From Elysia marginata (Eukaryota; Mollusca; Gastropoda; Plakobranchidae), in assembly GCA_019649035.1 (NCBI GenBank), contig BMAT01009184.1, positions 9,579 to 52,626 on the forward strand: 43,048 nucleotides of DNA. Reading direction: 5' to 3'. Made by a program: the position numbers and the translations under genes. Under the pieces are notes generated by a model, which did not search any database, was not told where the DNA came from, and saw only the letters and a list, made by a program, of their open reading frames with translations. Shown piece by piece: positions 12,447 to 24,220 of the stretch (position 1 is the stretch's first letter; each line of letters begins with the position of its first letter).

Positions 12447-13884
12447 AAAATTGGGAAAGAGGCAAAAGTTAAATGAGACGAAGAGATAACAAAGCAATGT
12501 TCAAAATGCGAGCCTCGTGTTAAAATAAAAAAGACAACTGAACTAAACCAAGTAATGAGACCTAACTTATCCACTAGGTGATAACAGAAAATAAAAAAAA
12601 AATTTAAGCGGCAGCACGTCAGGGTAAAGGCAAAGTATGAAGTTTTCTAGCATTTTATTTCAATCAAGGATGCCCTCTTTCATTATTTTTCTTTCTCACC
12701 CCCCACTCTTCACCCACACCTCGTCGTTTATAACTGACAGAACCTTCGCCTTTATACTGCCAACAACCACAGCCTATGAGCCTTGCCAAGTCTGTACACG
12801 GATGTATTCTAAACAGTTATTGTCTTATGCCAGGACCATTAACGGTAGCCTACTTGTTAAGTACAGTGTTATAGTGAGAGGAGTTCAGCTCAGTCCACAC
12901 CACTGGACGATGGGCAGTGACCCTTGATCCTGAATGGCAGCTCCCATGCGACATTTTAACAATGTTGCCACCTTTTTTCACTCCAATGCACAGTGCTCGG
13001 TGGTGATAAGGGTCAAGCAAGGGAGGTTATTACCAGCATCGCTGAAACGTACATGGATAGCACGCTTTGTTTGTTTGTGGGGCTTGCTGTCCTTACAGAT
13101 CTTACGAGGGTATGATAACAAAGACAGCCCTTTGCGGCACATAAACGTTTCTTAATAATATTATCGATGTTTTTTTTTTGTTTACTTTAGTTCAAGAAGA
13201 ACACCTACGCACTATGCACCTGCTTACATGATACTTTATTTTATCCCAAATAAATCGTGTAAGCGAAAATGTCATTTTATAAAATTTATTTCCTTAAGTG
13301 AGTATAGGTATGTTCGTTAAGTTCATATGTATCTTATGGATGTAAAGTCTGCCTAAACAGGAGTGCCATTATTATTGTACTACTACTTTCCTACTGGTAA
13401 CTTGTGTTCCTACTGGTAACTTGGTTAAACTTGGCAAAATTTCATTGTAGGCAACGTGCTATACAACCCTAAAAGGCCACTTTGAACTTCTGGTTAGACA
13501 AAAATGACTAGTTTTAGATCTGTAGCTTAAAAAAGGAGAATAGGCTTGTAAACCAATACGAGAAAATGGTAGCTCTAAAGTCCCTTCGGTATAATACAAT
13601 TTAAAATACACCATGTATAAAGTTTCTTCTAAGATTTAAGAAATTGAGTGTTACACACACTTACAAATTCTAGATTTAAACTTTCTCGTAATATAATATT
13701 TTAGCCAAAATCAGGCCGTCACGCACATAGAAATAAATTTTGTAAAACAGAGAACTTTTTCTGTGAACACAAGCATCTACAAGTCTAATGAAGTCTCAAA
13801 ATTTATAAACACTTAGTAACATGGGGAAATTGTTCACCTCTACCTGGAAGGCTTTCTCAATAGTTCTATGGATGTGTCTTGTTA

Positions 13885-13955
13885 AAAACTAGGAATCAAA
13901 CTCTGGACCTCCAGGATAGAAAGTTTAAAGCCAAGCCTAAACCACAACGCCATTC
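13885..13955 (-). mobile_element. Decayed tRNA-derived (SINE-like) head
   Basis: On the minus strand an A-box-like TGGTTTAGGCT (in 13931-13944) lies about 36 bp before a B-box-like AGTTTGATTCC (13892-13904). Each has about one mismatch to consensus. This is typical of an old tRNA-derived SINE. No target-site duplication or tail could be recognised, so the extent is uncertain and chance resemblance is possible. Confidence 0.45.
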
Positions 13956-14506
13956 TTTATTTGGAGACTGTGTTTACTGAGCCAGCACCACCCTCTAAAT
14001 TTTTCTTTCCAGGAGAAATTGCAAGGCCCTATAGAGTAACTTTCATACAAAATCAAATGTCCACATTAAAGGGGTCTTGTTCAGTTTTGTATTAAATTTA
14101 CTATTTTGTCCTATAAATGTTTTAGTCATAACTATCCAACTTCTCTTAGCTTTATTAATTTCATCATACAATAATTACCCATTTAGTGGTGTTTTAATCA
14201 ATTAAAGTTAAAGACGATTATTTACCTACGTGTAAAACACAAGTACTAGTAAGGATTAAAACATATTGTTAAAGTAAATGAGCTTACATGAAAACTCTAG
14301 CTTTTGGCTAAAAAAAAGGAGGCTTACACTAGCACGCTAGGAGTATCGATTAAGTTTATCCATTTTCAATGTAATTTACTTGCTTATAGGAAAAACAATC
14401 CTTAACTTTTGAAACATAAATTTAATGCAGGAATTTTATTGTCAATTTTTATTTACAATCATTACATACAAGGTCTAGTGCAAATAATAAAAAAGGCTGC
14501 TACTTT

Positions 14507-14550
14507 TACTACTACTACTACTACTACTGCTACTACTACTACTACTACTA
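14507..14550. repeat. (TAC)n trinucleotide microsatellite
   Basis: About 14 units of TAC with one TGC interruption. It lies in the intron about 290 bases from the exon A donor. Confidence 0.9.
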
Positions 14551-14832
14551 AATGGAAAAAGTTTATCTTTTTCAAAGAATAACTTTGGGCCACAAATATA
14601 ATGTTCGGATATTAAACTAAAAAAACTGATATCCACTCTTTAATTTCTCTTATGAAACTTAGCAAAAAAAAAACAAAAAACTGTTCATTTCTTACTTAGT
14701 TTGACTTAAGTCTGAATAAGAGTTCTATTTGATTAAAATATTAGATAGACTTGTATCTTGGTAAAACTAGCCTATTTGTTAGAAAATAATTGTACAGGTG
14801 TAATAGAAATTTAAAGATGTTTTGCATGGTTT

Positions 14833-14840
14833 CTTACCTG
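14833..14840 (-). other. Splice donor of exon A
   Basis: On the minus strand it reads CAG|GTAAG, a full match to the metazoan U1 donor consensus. Read-through would add only 18 residues after a Gly codon before a stop at 14779-14781, which supports this as the exon end. The split leaves one base (phase 1). Confidence 0.85.
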
Positions 14841-17800
14841 GACTAGAAGTTCTCATGTTGATATTACATCCAAGGACTGAAGAATGCGATGCCGCGTTGT
14901 CATCAGTTATAGCAGTACAGCTTGTCAGTCTTTCACTACTTTCCGACATCGGACTTGAACTCTTAAAAGAATCCTCACGGACGTTTCCGCACTTCGTAGC
15001 ACCTTTTAGTTCTCCGGGAATTCCAGATTTTTCATAATCCTCTCGGGTACCGATTGGTATCTCATCATCCAGTTGGGAATAGAACACAAACGAAGAGTCT
15101 GCAGCCGATATCCACGAAGGGCTTCTATCCAAGTGTTGTCTTAGTTGATGTCGCTGTTGGTGTACCCTGGATAGCCTGTTATCAATGCTGCCGTTGTTAT
15201 TGGTGTTGCAGCTCTGCAACTTTTGCCGCAGTAACGACCTGCGTCTCTCTACAGCGCACGCCGTGACATCAATGTTCTCACGGCTGTACTCTGAGCTTGC
15301 TCTTCTCGGCCTACCCGGCACTACCAACACACTGGGGTTATTGTCATTGGTGCTACGACTACTACAATTACTGTAACTGCTTCTGCTGCTGTTGTTACCA
15401 GAGCGGTTATTATCACCGTGGGTGCGGTACTCCTCCACAGTTTGGGTCAAATCCACTCCACACACATCTTTCTCGCTTCTGTCTACAATAGTAAATCCAA
15501 CCCCAGAAACACTACACGCTTGTTCTTCTTCCTCCTCCGCCTTTCTACACCTCTCCTTCCTATTTTTATCATCATTCTCACTTACTCTTGTTGGACTCTC
15601 AAAACCCGAACCCGGTAACAATAAACCTGGTGGGCTCACGGCCGCATCTTCTTTATCAAACCCAGTCTTCCTTTCGACTACTTCTTTTTCATTTTCTTTT
15701 GCTTTCGTTTCTTTCAGCTGTAAAAGCGCACTGTTGATTTCTATTTCGTTCCAGCGACGGGCAAGCCCTGTGCTTAGCCCTACCGCCTCCCCCCACTCGC
15801 TTAGCCCAGCCCTACTCGGGTCGCGAGCTGCTTGAAAGTTTTCAACTTGAAGAGCCTTGTTATTAATCGAACCCCTCTGTTCATCGTCTTCTTTCTGTTT
15901 TTCGCTTTTTTCCACAACCGCCGAAACTTTATCCTTTCTTTCTTTCTCTCTCCTAACCGGCTCCTTGCCTTCTACTTTTCTCCTGTTCTCCGCATCTTGT
16001 GACTCAGCGTGTAGAAATAAAGGATCCCCTCCATCGCTAGAACTATTCTCAGCAACATCGGCATCATCTGTATCCATGTTGATTTTTAAGGCATCGGTTG
16101 AAGGTATAAATGTGGGAGGAGGGCTGGCCCTATCGTCATCAGAAGGCATAGCAACAAAACTCGTTTCGTTCTCTGGTTCAATGTATGGTGAATGAAGCAG
16201 CCTTGATTGGGTGAGCGCTTTATCCCCAGGCCTTTTCTCTTCACTATCAGAAAACGAAGACTGCGAGAGTATTTTCTTTACCCCATTTTCATCTTTTAGC
16301 TCAACAAAGCTCACGCCTTTAGCCTGCCTGTCTTGCTTGCTTTCCCCTACCGTCTCTCCACTCTCGACTAAAGTGGCTGGCGATTTGGAGAGCGAAGTGC
16401 CTCTACATGGAGTAAAATTGTTTACACTGCACGGCAGATCTAATTCTGACACAGATTCATTCTTCATAAAATGTTTCAATGTTTGAGCGACTGAGGTCGA
16501 GTGAGCGATGCTATTGTCTGGATCTGGGAGGGCAGAGGAGTTCACTAAATTTTCAAGTTTGGAGCTGAAATTGATTCTCAAATGCTTGGAGCTTTCCTTT
16601 TCAAAGTGTGCGCGAGTTTTTATTTTCAAGGGGAAATCGGCCTCTTTACCTTCCTCTTCTTCTACAAAACCTTCCACCAAAGCGCTCTGTTGCTTCTCTT
16701 TGCAAATTACCTGTTCATGAAACGTAATTTCATTTGTCCCCTGAGTCATCACTCTATGTTTGTCTTCTCTTTTTCCCAACTCTTTAAAATTTGAAAGACT
16801 GGGAATCTCTTTTTGAACCTGACCTTTCCACTCCTCTTCGGGGTTTTCCGCGTCTTTTGAGCGCATTTCTTCTTTTTCTTTCTTTTCGTAAATTTTGTCT
16901 TCATTGCCATACCCATTTTGTTCAACACCTGAGGTTTGAAGTCTATGCTTACAAACCGGTTCTGTATGGTTTATTATGTCGGTCGTAGCGGTGGAGTCCA
17001 GGTTTGCAGAACCTGTGGCAGCTCCAGTTATCAACACCACTTGGCTCCCGTCTTCCGATTCCGTTTCCTCTTCCGGTTCTTCATTACCGCGCTCTAGACA
17101 AACCATAACAGTTTTAGCCTTTTCCTCTTCTATTTTTTGTCTAGTCTTTTCTTTCTTTTCTTTTGCTAACTCTTTTTTTCTTAACACTATCTGCGCCTCT
17201 TCAGCCTGACCATCACATGCATCTGTGTAAACTCTCTTACCTCCCTCTTCCCTTTTCTTCTTTTCTTCATCTCCTCCTTCTGTCTCGTTCTCATAAACTG
17301 ACAGCGCACCCATGTCGACTATCGTACTGTCGGGCACTATGTTTGATCTATTGTTTTCCAAATCGAGTGAAGTGATCCCGTTTTTGTGCTGATCATTATC
17401 ACTGTCAGTTTTGCTCATCAGATTTAGACCATCATCTAGACCAGTTCTAGCAAGTTGGCCTTCTTCCTTCACCGCTACCTTTTGAACTGCCACTTTCTTT
17501 TTAATACTAGAAGCAGGTAGACTGGATTGTCTTGGAATACCCGTTTCTAGCCTTCCCTTAGCAGACTCCCTTCTTTGAGCAGTGTGCGTTACTCTGCCTT
17601 TACCTAAACTCGACTCACGATTTTCTTGGGTTGTTTCCCTTGCATAAGTCGAATCGGCGAAGCTTTTGGTTTGTTCTAAATCTCTTTTCTTGACACTTGC
17701 TTGGTTTATTGTCTTTTCCTTTTTCACTCCTGCTCTTGGGTTGGTCGATGTTGTAGGCAACTCACGAATGCTTTGTTTATTTATTTGAGATTTTTGTTCA

Positions 17801-20800
17801 CTTTTAGATGTGCCGATAACCTTTTTCGTTGCAAGGGTGGAGCCGGTTTTATTTGGTGCAGTCACTTTAATTGAAGATTTTTGACTAGGCTTAGCACTAG
17901 AAGAAGCAACAGGGACAGAAGTTACTGTAGATGCTACTGCCACTTCTGTTACTGTCTTGGGAACCGATACGTCTTCGCGTTGCGTAGTTTTGTTTGCGGT
18001 AAAAGCAGTTCCTGCTGAAGTTTTGCTGGTGAAAGACTGGGTATCGTGATGTCGCTCCTCTGTCTCTTGAGACTTTGTAGATGGTGATGACGATGACGAG
18101 GATGGTTTCACAGATTTTATTTGAGCTTTTTGCGTTTTGCCGGGAATGGATTTCGCTATCGCGGATTTCACAGTAGTAGAGTTTCGAGATCTAGGGACGG
18201 AGGATGAAGATGATGAGGATGCAGAAGATTTTCGTGTCGATGAAAACTGCTTCGTCAAACTTCCTTTCGTAGAGGAAGACGATGTTGGCTCATCGCCGCA
18301 ACGGCTGTCAACGGAACTCTCCCGCGTTGATGACGTCGTTACAGACCGGATGTCAGATAGTGATGACGTCATAGAGATGGCGTCCGAGACAGATGAAGTC
18401 ACCGATCTCGTGTCAAAAGTTGATGATACTGCAGAGGAACAAGAAGGTGAAAGTTGACGTGTTGTTACGCCTTTTGAACCGTTGTTCATTCTTAGATCTT
18501 TAGCGTTATTGGTGGTCACTGGCCTACTCCCGATCGTGCCCGATCTTGAAAGTGAAGAGGTTTTTACAGAAGTTGATATATTTGACTTGGACTTGTCTTT
18601 GAGTGTAGTCAACGAAACCTTTGGTTTATCAATGTTTGTACTTCGGGATGCTTTCGGTTTTTCATTGTTTGTAGACTGTTGGGAAACCACACTAACATTA
18701 CTCTTTGGTAAAGTCGAAGATTTATGTGAAAGTTTTGGGCTCAGTACAATTTCTTTCTTTGCTTGTTTCGTATTCTTACTCTTTGTATCATTGTCGTCTG
18801 TATCTTTGCTTCCAGAGGTCAACTCGCCCTGAACAGAAATGTCAGGTTTTTTAGACATGGAGAGCTCAGTCTCTTGGTGGGTTCTTGCTTCAAGGCCAAT
18901 GTGACCTTTTGATTCATGAAAATCAGTTTCTGATAAGGCATTGTGCATATCCCTGGAGGTGACAGGTTTGTTCAACTTGCTTGCTTTTGCCGAAGGAATT
19001 ACCTGCCCCTGGGCTTTCGAGCCCCACACGCGTGGTTCAGAATTCGAGCCCTTCGCTACTGACCCTTTCGGAACCAAACCTGTTCCAGACTGAACCCGAA
19101 TATTTTCATTCTCTTTGACATTTTTTCTATGCCTCAATGGCGGCGTTTTGGGATTTTTATCAGTTTTGAGTGTAGTTCTATTTCCTCTGTTTGCATGGCT
19201 AGTTTCACAATTGCCTCTAGGTACTGTGACAGTCTTGACCCCGCCGTTTTTTTCCGCATTAGTTCTCGACACATCGTCAGATGCAAATGAATGTAGATCG
19301 CTCGAAATTGAGCGGCTATTTTCCCTCGCTATCCCCCTTTCCTCGGCGCCTCTCTGCGAATGATCGATAACTTTATCAGACGCGGCCGCTATATGACTGT
19401 GCTGATCCGCGGCAGTGGTGGAGGGAACGGGAATATCTAGACATGCCGAATGCGGTGTGCGGAGGAGAGATCTGTTACTATTTATAACGCTGACGCGGGC
19501 AGCCAAATCTTGGTTTTCCTTCGTGTGGTTTTCCGACTGCGTCCCAGACGTCACGTGGTTTCCGCTGGCGATACCAGTATTGATCGCCATCTTGTTTGTA
19601 TCCGAATCGATGGCATCGGCGGCTATAACTCCTGTCTCATTGCTTGTTCTTTCATCTCTCTCCTCATTCTTTGTGTTGCTTGCGTGGGACTTATCCGTCA
19701 AGAGGATACTTTGTTCTCCATTACACGGAGATTGACCGGCACTTGAGACTAAACTGACATTGCCCGTTCCACGGGAAGCCCTACCTTTACTGATATGCGT
19801 TTTTGTCTCGCTCTTAGCACTGGTATTGTCTTTGCTAGTTCTAGCAAGTGTCTCTTGGACAGTATTCGAGTTTTTCTTGGTATTCGTATTAACTTTATTT
19901 GATCTAGAACTTTTATCATCGTCAGTTTCCAACCTGACGAATAGATTATTCGGTTTTATTGGTGGGTTCTGAGAACTGACTGTGCGAGATTCGTGACTTT
20001 TTAAACCCTCTCCATTTCTGTGAGGTCTTTGGGCTGCTTGGCTTTTCAACTTTGATGAAACAGCAGTGCTTGACATTGTAGGTAGTCGAGACGATGATGA
20101 AGATGAGGATGGTAACATGGACACAGATGGTGAATGGGAAGTCGTTTTTCGTGATGATGATACTGTAGACTCGGATGATGAAAGTAACGATAATTTTTTC
20201 GACGATTTTGGTGAACTTGTCAATGGTTTCCGAGCCTTTGATATGTTTTGCTTCTCAGTGCTGTCGACCGCAACAGCCTTTCGTTTTGCCTTTATATTTT
20301 CAACTCCAGCAGTAGGAGAAGTTTCTGTGACCTCACTCTGAATCAAGACGGAATCATTGAAAGAAGACGAATTTTCTACTCCATTATCCGCCGGAGAATA
20401 TCCAATTTTGTTCTCAAAAGAATGTTGTTCAGGTTCCAAACAATTTATCACTGAGTGTTCATGTTTTGCGTGAGTTACCTCATCTCGTATTAACTCGTCC
20501 ATAGATTTACAATCCGTTGGGGACACAATTGGGGATAATACCTCTGGCGGTGATGTTACGCCTAGGACCTTGACATTCCTCCTTGTAGATCTGGGTGATT
20601 GCACATGCCTAGAAACCTCGGAGCAGATATTCTCCTTTCGCGAAGCGCGTCGGGGAGCTGGGGAGAGAGGAGAGGATTTCAAACCACCGCGGCCCTCTTG
20701 CATAGCCTCGACATCTTTCTCTGATTTCTGACCATTGGCAAGAGTCCTGCTTTGACGTGCGTCTCCACGACTGGAAGGCTTATAAGTCTTTGCGGTAGTT

Positions 20801-22727
20801 TTTCCAGGTTGTTTATCCTCACCAGACTTAGAGCTTGAGATATCCTCTTGTTCAGTTGGAACGGAAGCTGATGTTGTTTTTAACCGGGAAAGTCTACACT
20901 GGGTTTCCCTCATGAAGCTCATGGTCTGACCAACGTGTCTGGCCTTCTGACTTTCAGGCCTTTTGTTTATTTCCGCGACACTCGCATCCATTTTTTGAAT
21001 CGGTCCGGTTTTATCACTTGTTATCTTTTTACTTAAAGCTGGAAATTTGACCAGCACGGTACCTGATCCCCTTTGTGCCATCCTTTTTTTCACAGAGGTT
21101 TGTTTCTGCAAAAATTTGGAGTTCAAAGGCAGTCCAGAAAAGGTCGTCTCCTTTCTCGGCTGACGAGGTTTAATAGAATCTTTCTCATGTTTTGTTTGGT
21201 GAGAGGCTACTCCAACTCTTTTACAATTCAGTGTATCGTTATGTTTGTTGGAGGCTTGTGGACGCTGCTTGTTTGTACCTTTATTTTGTTGGCGTAGTAA
21301 ACTCGCCTTTGTCTGTCTTATAACAAGCTTGCGGGTTCGAGTCTGAAACCCTCCGGTATAATCATCACCATCTACACTTAAATCATTCGAGGAACAGCTA
21401 CATTTTGATTGAGGTACTTTAATAACGCAGTTTAATTTACCGGTATTTGTTGTGCTAGATTTATCGCCTGGTTTGGGCTTTTTAGATTCATCATTGCAGG
21501 ATTCTCTGCCGACTTGCTCTGCTTTGCCACGTGAGACGAAATTATTTCCGCTTCTTTTAAAATTGTCACGAGAGGTTTGATCAGCGTCGCTGTCTTTGCA
21601 CTGCGCTTCACTTTGTAGACGTTTCTCAGAGGCAGAACTGCAAACGGTGCCTAGTTCAAAGACAGACAGAGGTCGAAGCGAGGCTGATGATGGAAAAGTG
21701 ACTGTGTTTGCATCAATACTATTGTTGTCTTTGGGTTCAAAGGCGCTAACAGTTGTAGCGACTGCATCTTGTGGACCAGGCAGCCGGTGAATGTCCGGTA
21801 TGTTTGCACAACTATTTAGCCGGTTTCTCTCCCGGGCCTCTAAAGAACCTTGAGACTCTTGTGGTTGTGGTTTGTCTGAAAGGCTGCCCAAGGGCGTTAA
21901 TCCTGCAGGGTTTAAGGCTTCTCCCAGGCGACCATCAAAGACCATTGGATGCGGGTTTAGAGCCTGGGTAAACTGTCTCTCCGCTGACGATGAGGGCTTA
22001 TGAGAAAACTGGTCATAGCCGTGCTTAACGTTTTTCTCTCGGCCTGCGTTACATAACACACGAGAGTCCGAACTTGTGTTGTTTTGACTTTCGACATTCA
22101 CGGTCTTGTTAAAGCTATGATAAGCTTCAGTGGTTTGCGTGAAGTCTTTGGCAGTTTTGATGTCGGCTTTACAGCTGGTTTTAGAGAAATCTTTAGAATG
22201 ATCGCACGTATCTGTTAAACAGTTTTCCCAGGCGAGAAGGTATACGTCTTGTCCACAATTTGTCTTTTTTAGCAATGCAGAATTTTTCGAGCAAAGTGTA
22301 TCCGAATCATGCACATAATAATCTACGTGTAGAGCGTAACTATCGTTTGTCCAGGAGTCGACTTCGGGGTTTAGAACGCCATTACTTTGTGTCCCATCAG
22401 CATCTTTATAGTGGCACCTGTGTACAATCCTACACGTGCCATTGCTGCTTGACTTTGACGATTGTGAAAAATAACCCGTACACTGTGAACCCAATCTATG
22501 TGTCAATGGATTGTTATTGTGAGAATCATCGACGGAAACAGCAAGGTCTTGAGAACCACTGCAGACACTGACTTCAGCAGCTGTACCTGTTTGTGTCTCG
22601 CTGACGTTATCAGCATCCTGCGCTGTAGTGTATCTACAGCTGCTGTTGTTGCTGTTCTTGATGATGTAGATGAGATTTGAGCTGGAGTCCTGGCATGGTG
22701 GCGCGCATGTTATCACACCTGCAGCAT
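14838..22727 (-). CDS. Giant internal exon A of an unrecognised, disordered, Ser-rich protein (partial CDS)
   Basis: This is one uninterrupted reading frame of 2,629 whole codons. I set the exon from splice signals, not from the first ATG. On the minus strand the acceptor reads TTTGTTTCAG followed by ATGCTGCAG, and the donor is CAG|GTAAG, with its G at 14837. The frame enters with two bases of a split codon and leaves with one, so the exon is phase 1 at both ends. No transmembrane run, signal peptide or known catalytic motif is visible. The composition is rich in Ser, Thr, Lys, Asn and Glu. Residues about 460-490 are basic. Ser tracts lie near 870-885 and 1497-1517. An 11-residue repeat lies at 1351-1383 and a 10-residue repeat at 1435-1474. 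A Lys/Glu-rich, possibly helical stretch spans about 1815-1895. Arg/Gln-rich segments near 2486-2541 precede the donor. No family is recognised. Its role as a cytoskeletal scaffold is a guess from composition. Coding status is secure because such a long open frame is not expected by chance. Confidence 0.88.
17090..17285 (-). other. Lys/Glu-rich, possibly coiled-coil stretch encoded in exon A
   Basis: Residues about 1815-1895 of exon A contain dense KKR, KEKKEK, RQKIEEEK and EEPEEE clusters with few Pro or Gly. This is compatible with a single charged alpha-helix or a short coiled coil. I see no clear long heptad register of hydrophobics, so a charged helix is at least as likely. Confidence 0.45.
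18304..18423 (-). repeat. Four tandem decapeptides (30-bp coding repeat) in exon A
   Basis: A stretch of 120 bp encodes four 10-residue units. Three are clear (STFDTRSVTS, SVSDAISMTS and SLSDIRSVTT) and the fourth, SSTRESSVDS, is degenerate. Their consensus is S-hydrophobic-S-D-x-R-S-V-T-S. A Ser-rich tract follows downstream. The function is unknown. Confidence 0.75.
18577..18675 (-). repeat. Three tandem undecapeptides (33-bp coding repeat) in exon A
   Basis: A stretch of 99 bp encodes three 11-residue units: STNNEKPKASR, STNIDKPKVSL and a diverged TTLKDKSKSNI. They share a Ser/Thr-Asn start and an acidic-Lys-x-Lys core. The segment is basic and Ser-rich. Confidence 0.75.
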
Positions 22728-22742
22728 CTGAAACAAATCAAA
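22726..22742 (-). other. Splice acceptor of exon A
   Basis: On the minus strand it reads TTTGTTTCAG|AT, a T-rich tract ending in CAG, with first exon base 22727. A second AG lies nine bases downstream (CTGCAG|G). It keeps the same frame because nine is a multiple of three, so use of either site would change only three residues. Confidence 0.75.
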
Positions 22743-24220
22743 AGACATTTTGTATTGCCGTTAGGGGTAGGTTCTACAGTTTAAAAACAGCTACATAACT
22801 TAGTACACATTTGTAATTTTAACAAAATATTGAGTTACGACAATGGAAATATGAGTGACTGCAGAGTGCTTCACATATTGCTTTTTTGATCACATCCCAA
22901 AGACAAAAATACATAAAACCACTTGGCTCAGTTCGTAGAACACTTGATGACTTAAAATCAGATTGAATAATTTTAGGCTTATAAACAGTCCCGAAAATTT
23001 TTTTCTTTGCTTAATCGTTGAGTTCGCCTAGTTAAAAAAAATGAATCAAAATTCAAGGTGAAGAAAAACCATCAAATTTCATAATCTTATAATGATGACA
23101 CAAGTCGATTGAAATATTAGTTCATTACTTTGGAAGTCTTTTATGTGAATAAAAATTATATTTTGAGAAAGTAATTGGCAAAGATGAGCTACAGGTATAA
23201 AGAAAATGAAACAATAGTTATTATCTTGTGTTAGGAATGCTTTGACAAACTAGTAGAAACTTCCGAATGCTGTAAGTCAGTTTTAGCAAGGTGCACACTT
23301 GTCGTAAACTTCACAATGCAGTTTTAAGGAAAGTGTCTCTTTGTTTCTGTTTTCCATTGATCATTTTACAAAAGTTTTGAAAACATCGCAGGAGGAAAAA
23401 GACTACAAAACCTATAATTGTATTACATTCATACCCATGCTTCTCTTTTCCACGGTCATTCTGCTGCAGGAAATGTTAACACGTATTCAAAACTGAGCCC
23501 CCAAAATGTACGTTTAACTTTCAAAACTATGACCGTTCTACCCCCCCCCCCTCAAAAAAAGATAAAGTTATTAATAGAAACGGTCGGACACACAGGGATG
23601 CATAAAAAAAAACAACAAAGTGGTCCTGGATAAAAGACTTAGCAAGGCTGGTAGAGCGAGAGCCATGCCAGCGTGAGTTTCCCGAGAGACGAGAAAAGCT
23701 CGGGGAGATGAAGATGAAATGAGAACCGCTGTACTTAAATAAAGAATTAATGATGATGGTCTCTTGAAACAAGAGGAAGAGGTTAGCGCTATAGAAAATC
23801 CATTACAGCCAATACAAACAATGCTATCATAGAGTGCTCTTCAGCTCAGGTAAAACATGCCCATATTATCACGTACTGCATGCTGTATACTGTACACAAT
23901 ACAAAGGTGAGCGAGAGCGGCATTGAGGAAGGGGGGGGGGGAGGAGGGAGGGCTGGTGTTATTGTTGTTTTTCGACTGCCTCTCTGTAGTGCCGTAATAG
24001 AAGCAGTTTTTTGTACCCGTACGTCCTTCTTTCTCTTTCTGCTGACCTTCAAATCCTGTTGTTTCAACAATTTAGGTAGACCCACGTCTCTCTTTGACTC
24101 TTTTTTTTCTAACTATTAAATACCATATAAACTCTTTTATCTTAAATTATTTCACTCCTAAGGACAATTTGTTTTTCTCCACCTCACTGTGCGTCTATTC
24201 CTTCCCTTTCTATCTTCCTT

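Larger units (their letters stand above)
10143..14837 (-). other. Intron between giant exons A and B
   Basis: It is bounded by a GTAAG donor at 14837 and an AG acceptor at 10143, and is phase 1. It is AT-rich and contains a (CT)n tract, a 976-base N gap, GACA repeats, a (TAC)n tract and a decayed tRNA-like segment, listed separately. The stretches 10160-10750, 10802-11360, 12450-13880, 13960-14500 and 14551-14830 hold nothing else I can support. Short open frames near 12637-13155 on the plus strand have no coding character. Because of the N gap, a small in-frame exon inside it cannot be excluded. Confidence 0.75.

Noticed and set aside
11306-12574. Open frames of 370-420 codons across the N gap
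   Set aside because: They consist mostly of unknown residues, plus Leu-Ser or Arg-Glu runs from GA/CT repeats.
18361-18372. Palindromic TGACGTCA resembling a cAMP response element
   Set aside because: It lies inside the decapeptide coding repeat and is explained by the Met-Thr-Ser-Ser codons.
22714-22716. Translation start at 22716
   Set aside because: The codon is GTG, not ATG, and the frame runs back to a T-rich acceptor ending CAG at 22728, so this is an internal exon.
928-22727. Dozens of plus-strand open frames of 60-190 codons across both giant exons
   Set aside because: They are antisense shadows of the two long minus-strand frames, and their leucine/serine/cysteine-rich translations reflect antisense Ser and Gln codons.
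928-22727. Assignment to ankyrin, MAP1/Futsch, spectraplakin or APC
   Set aside because: Giant disordered exons recall these genes, but no diagnostic domain or motif is present in the window, so no name or symbol was given.
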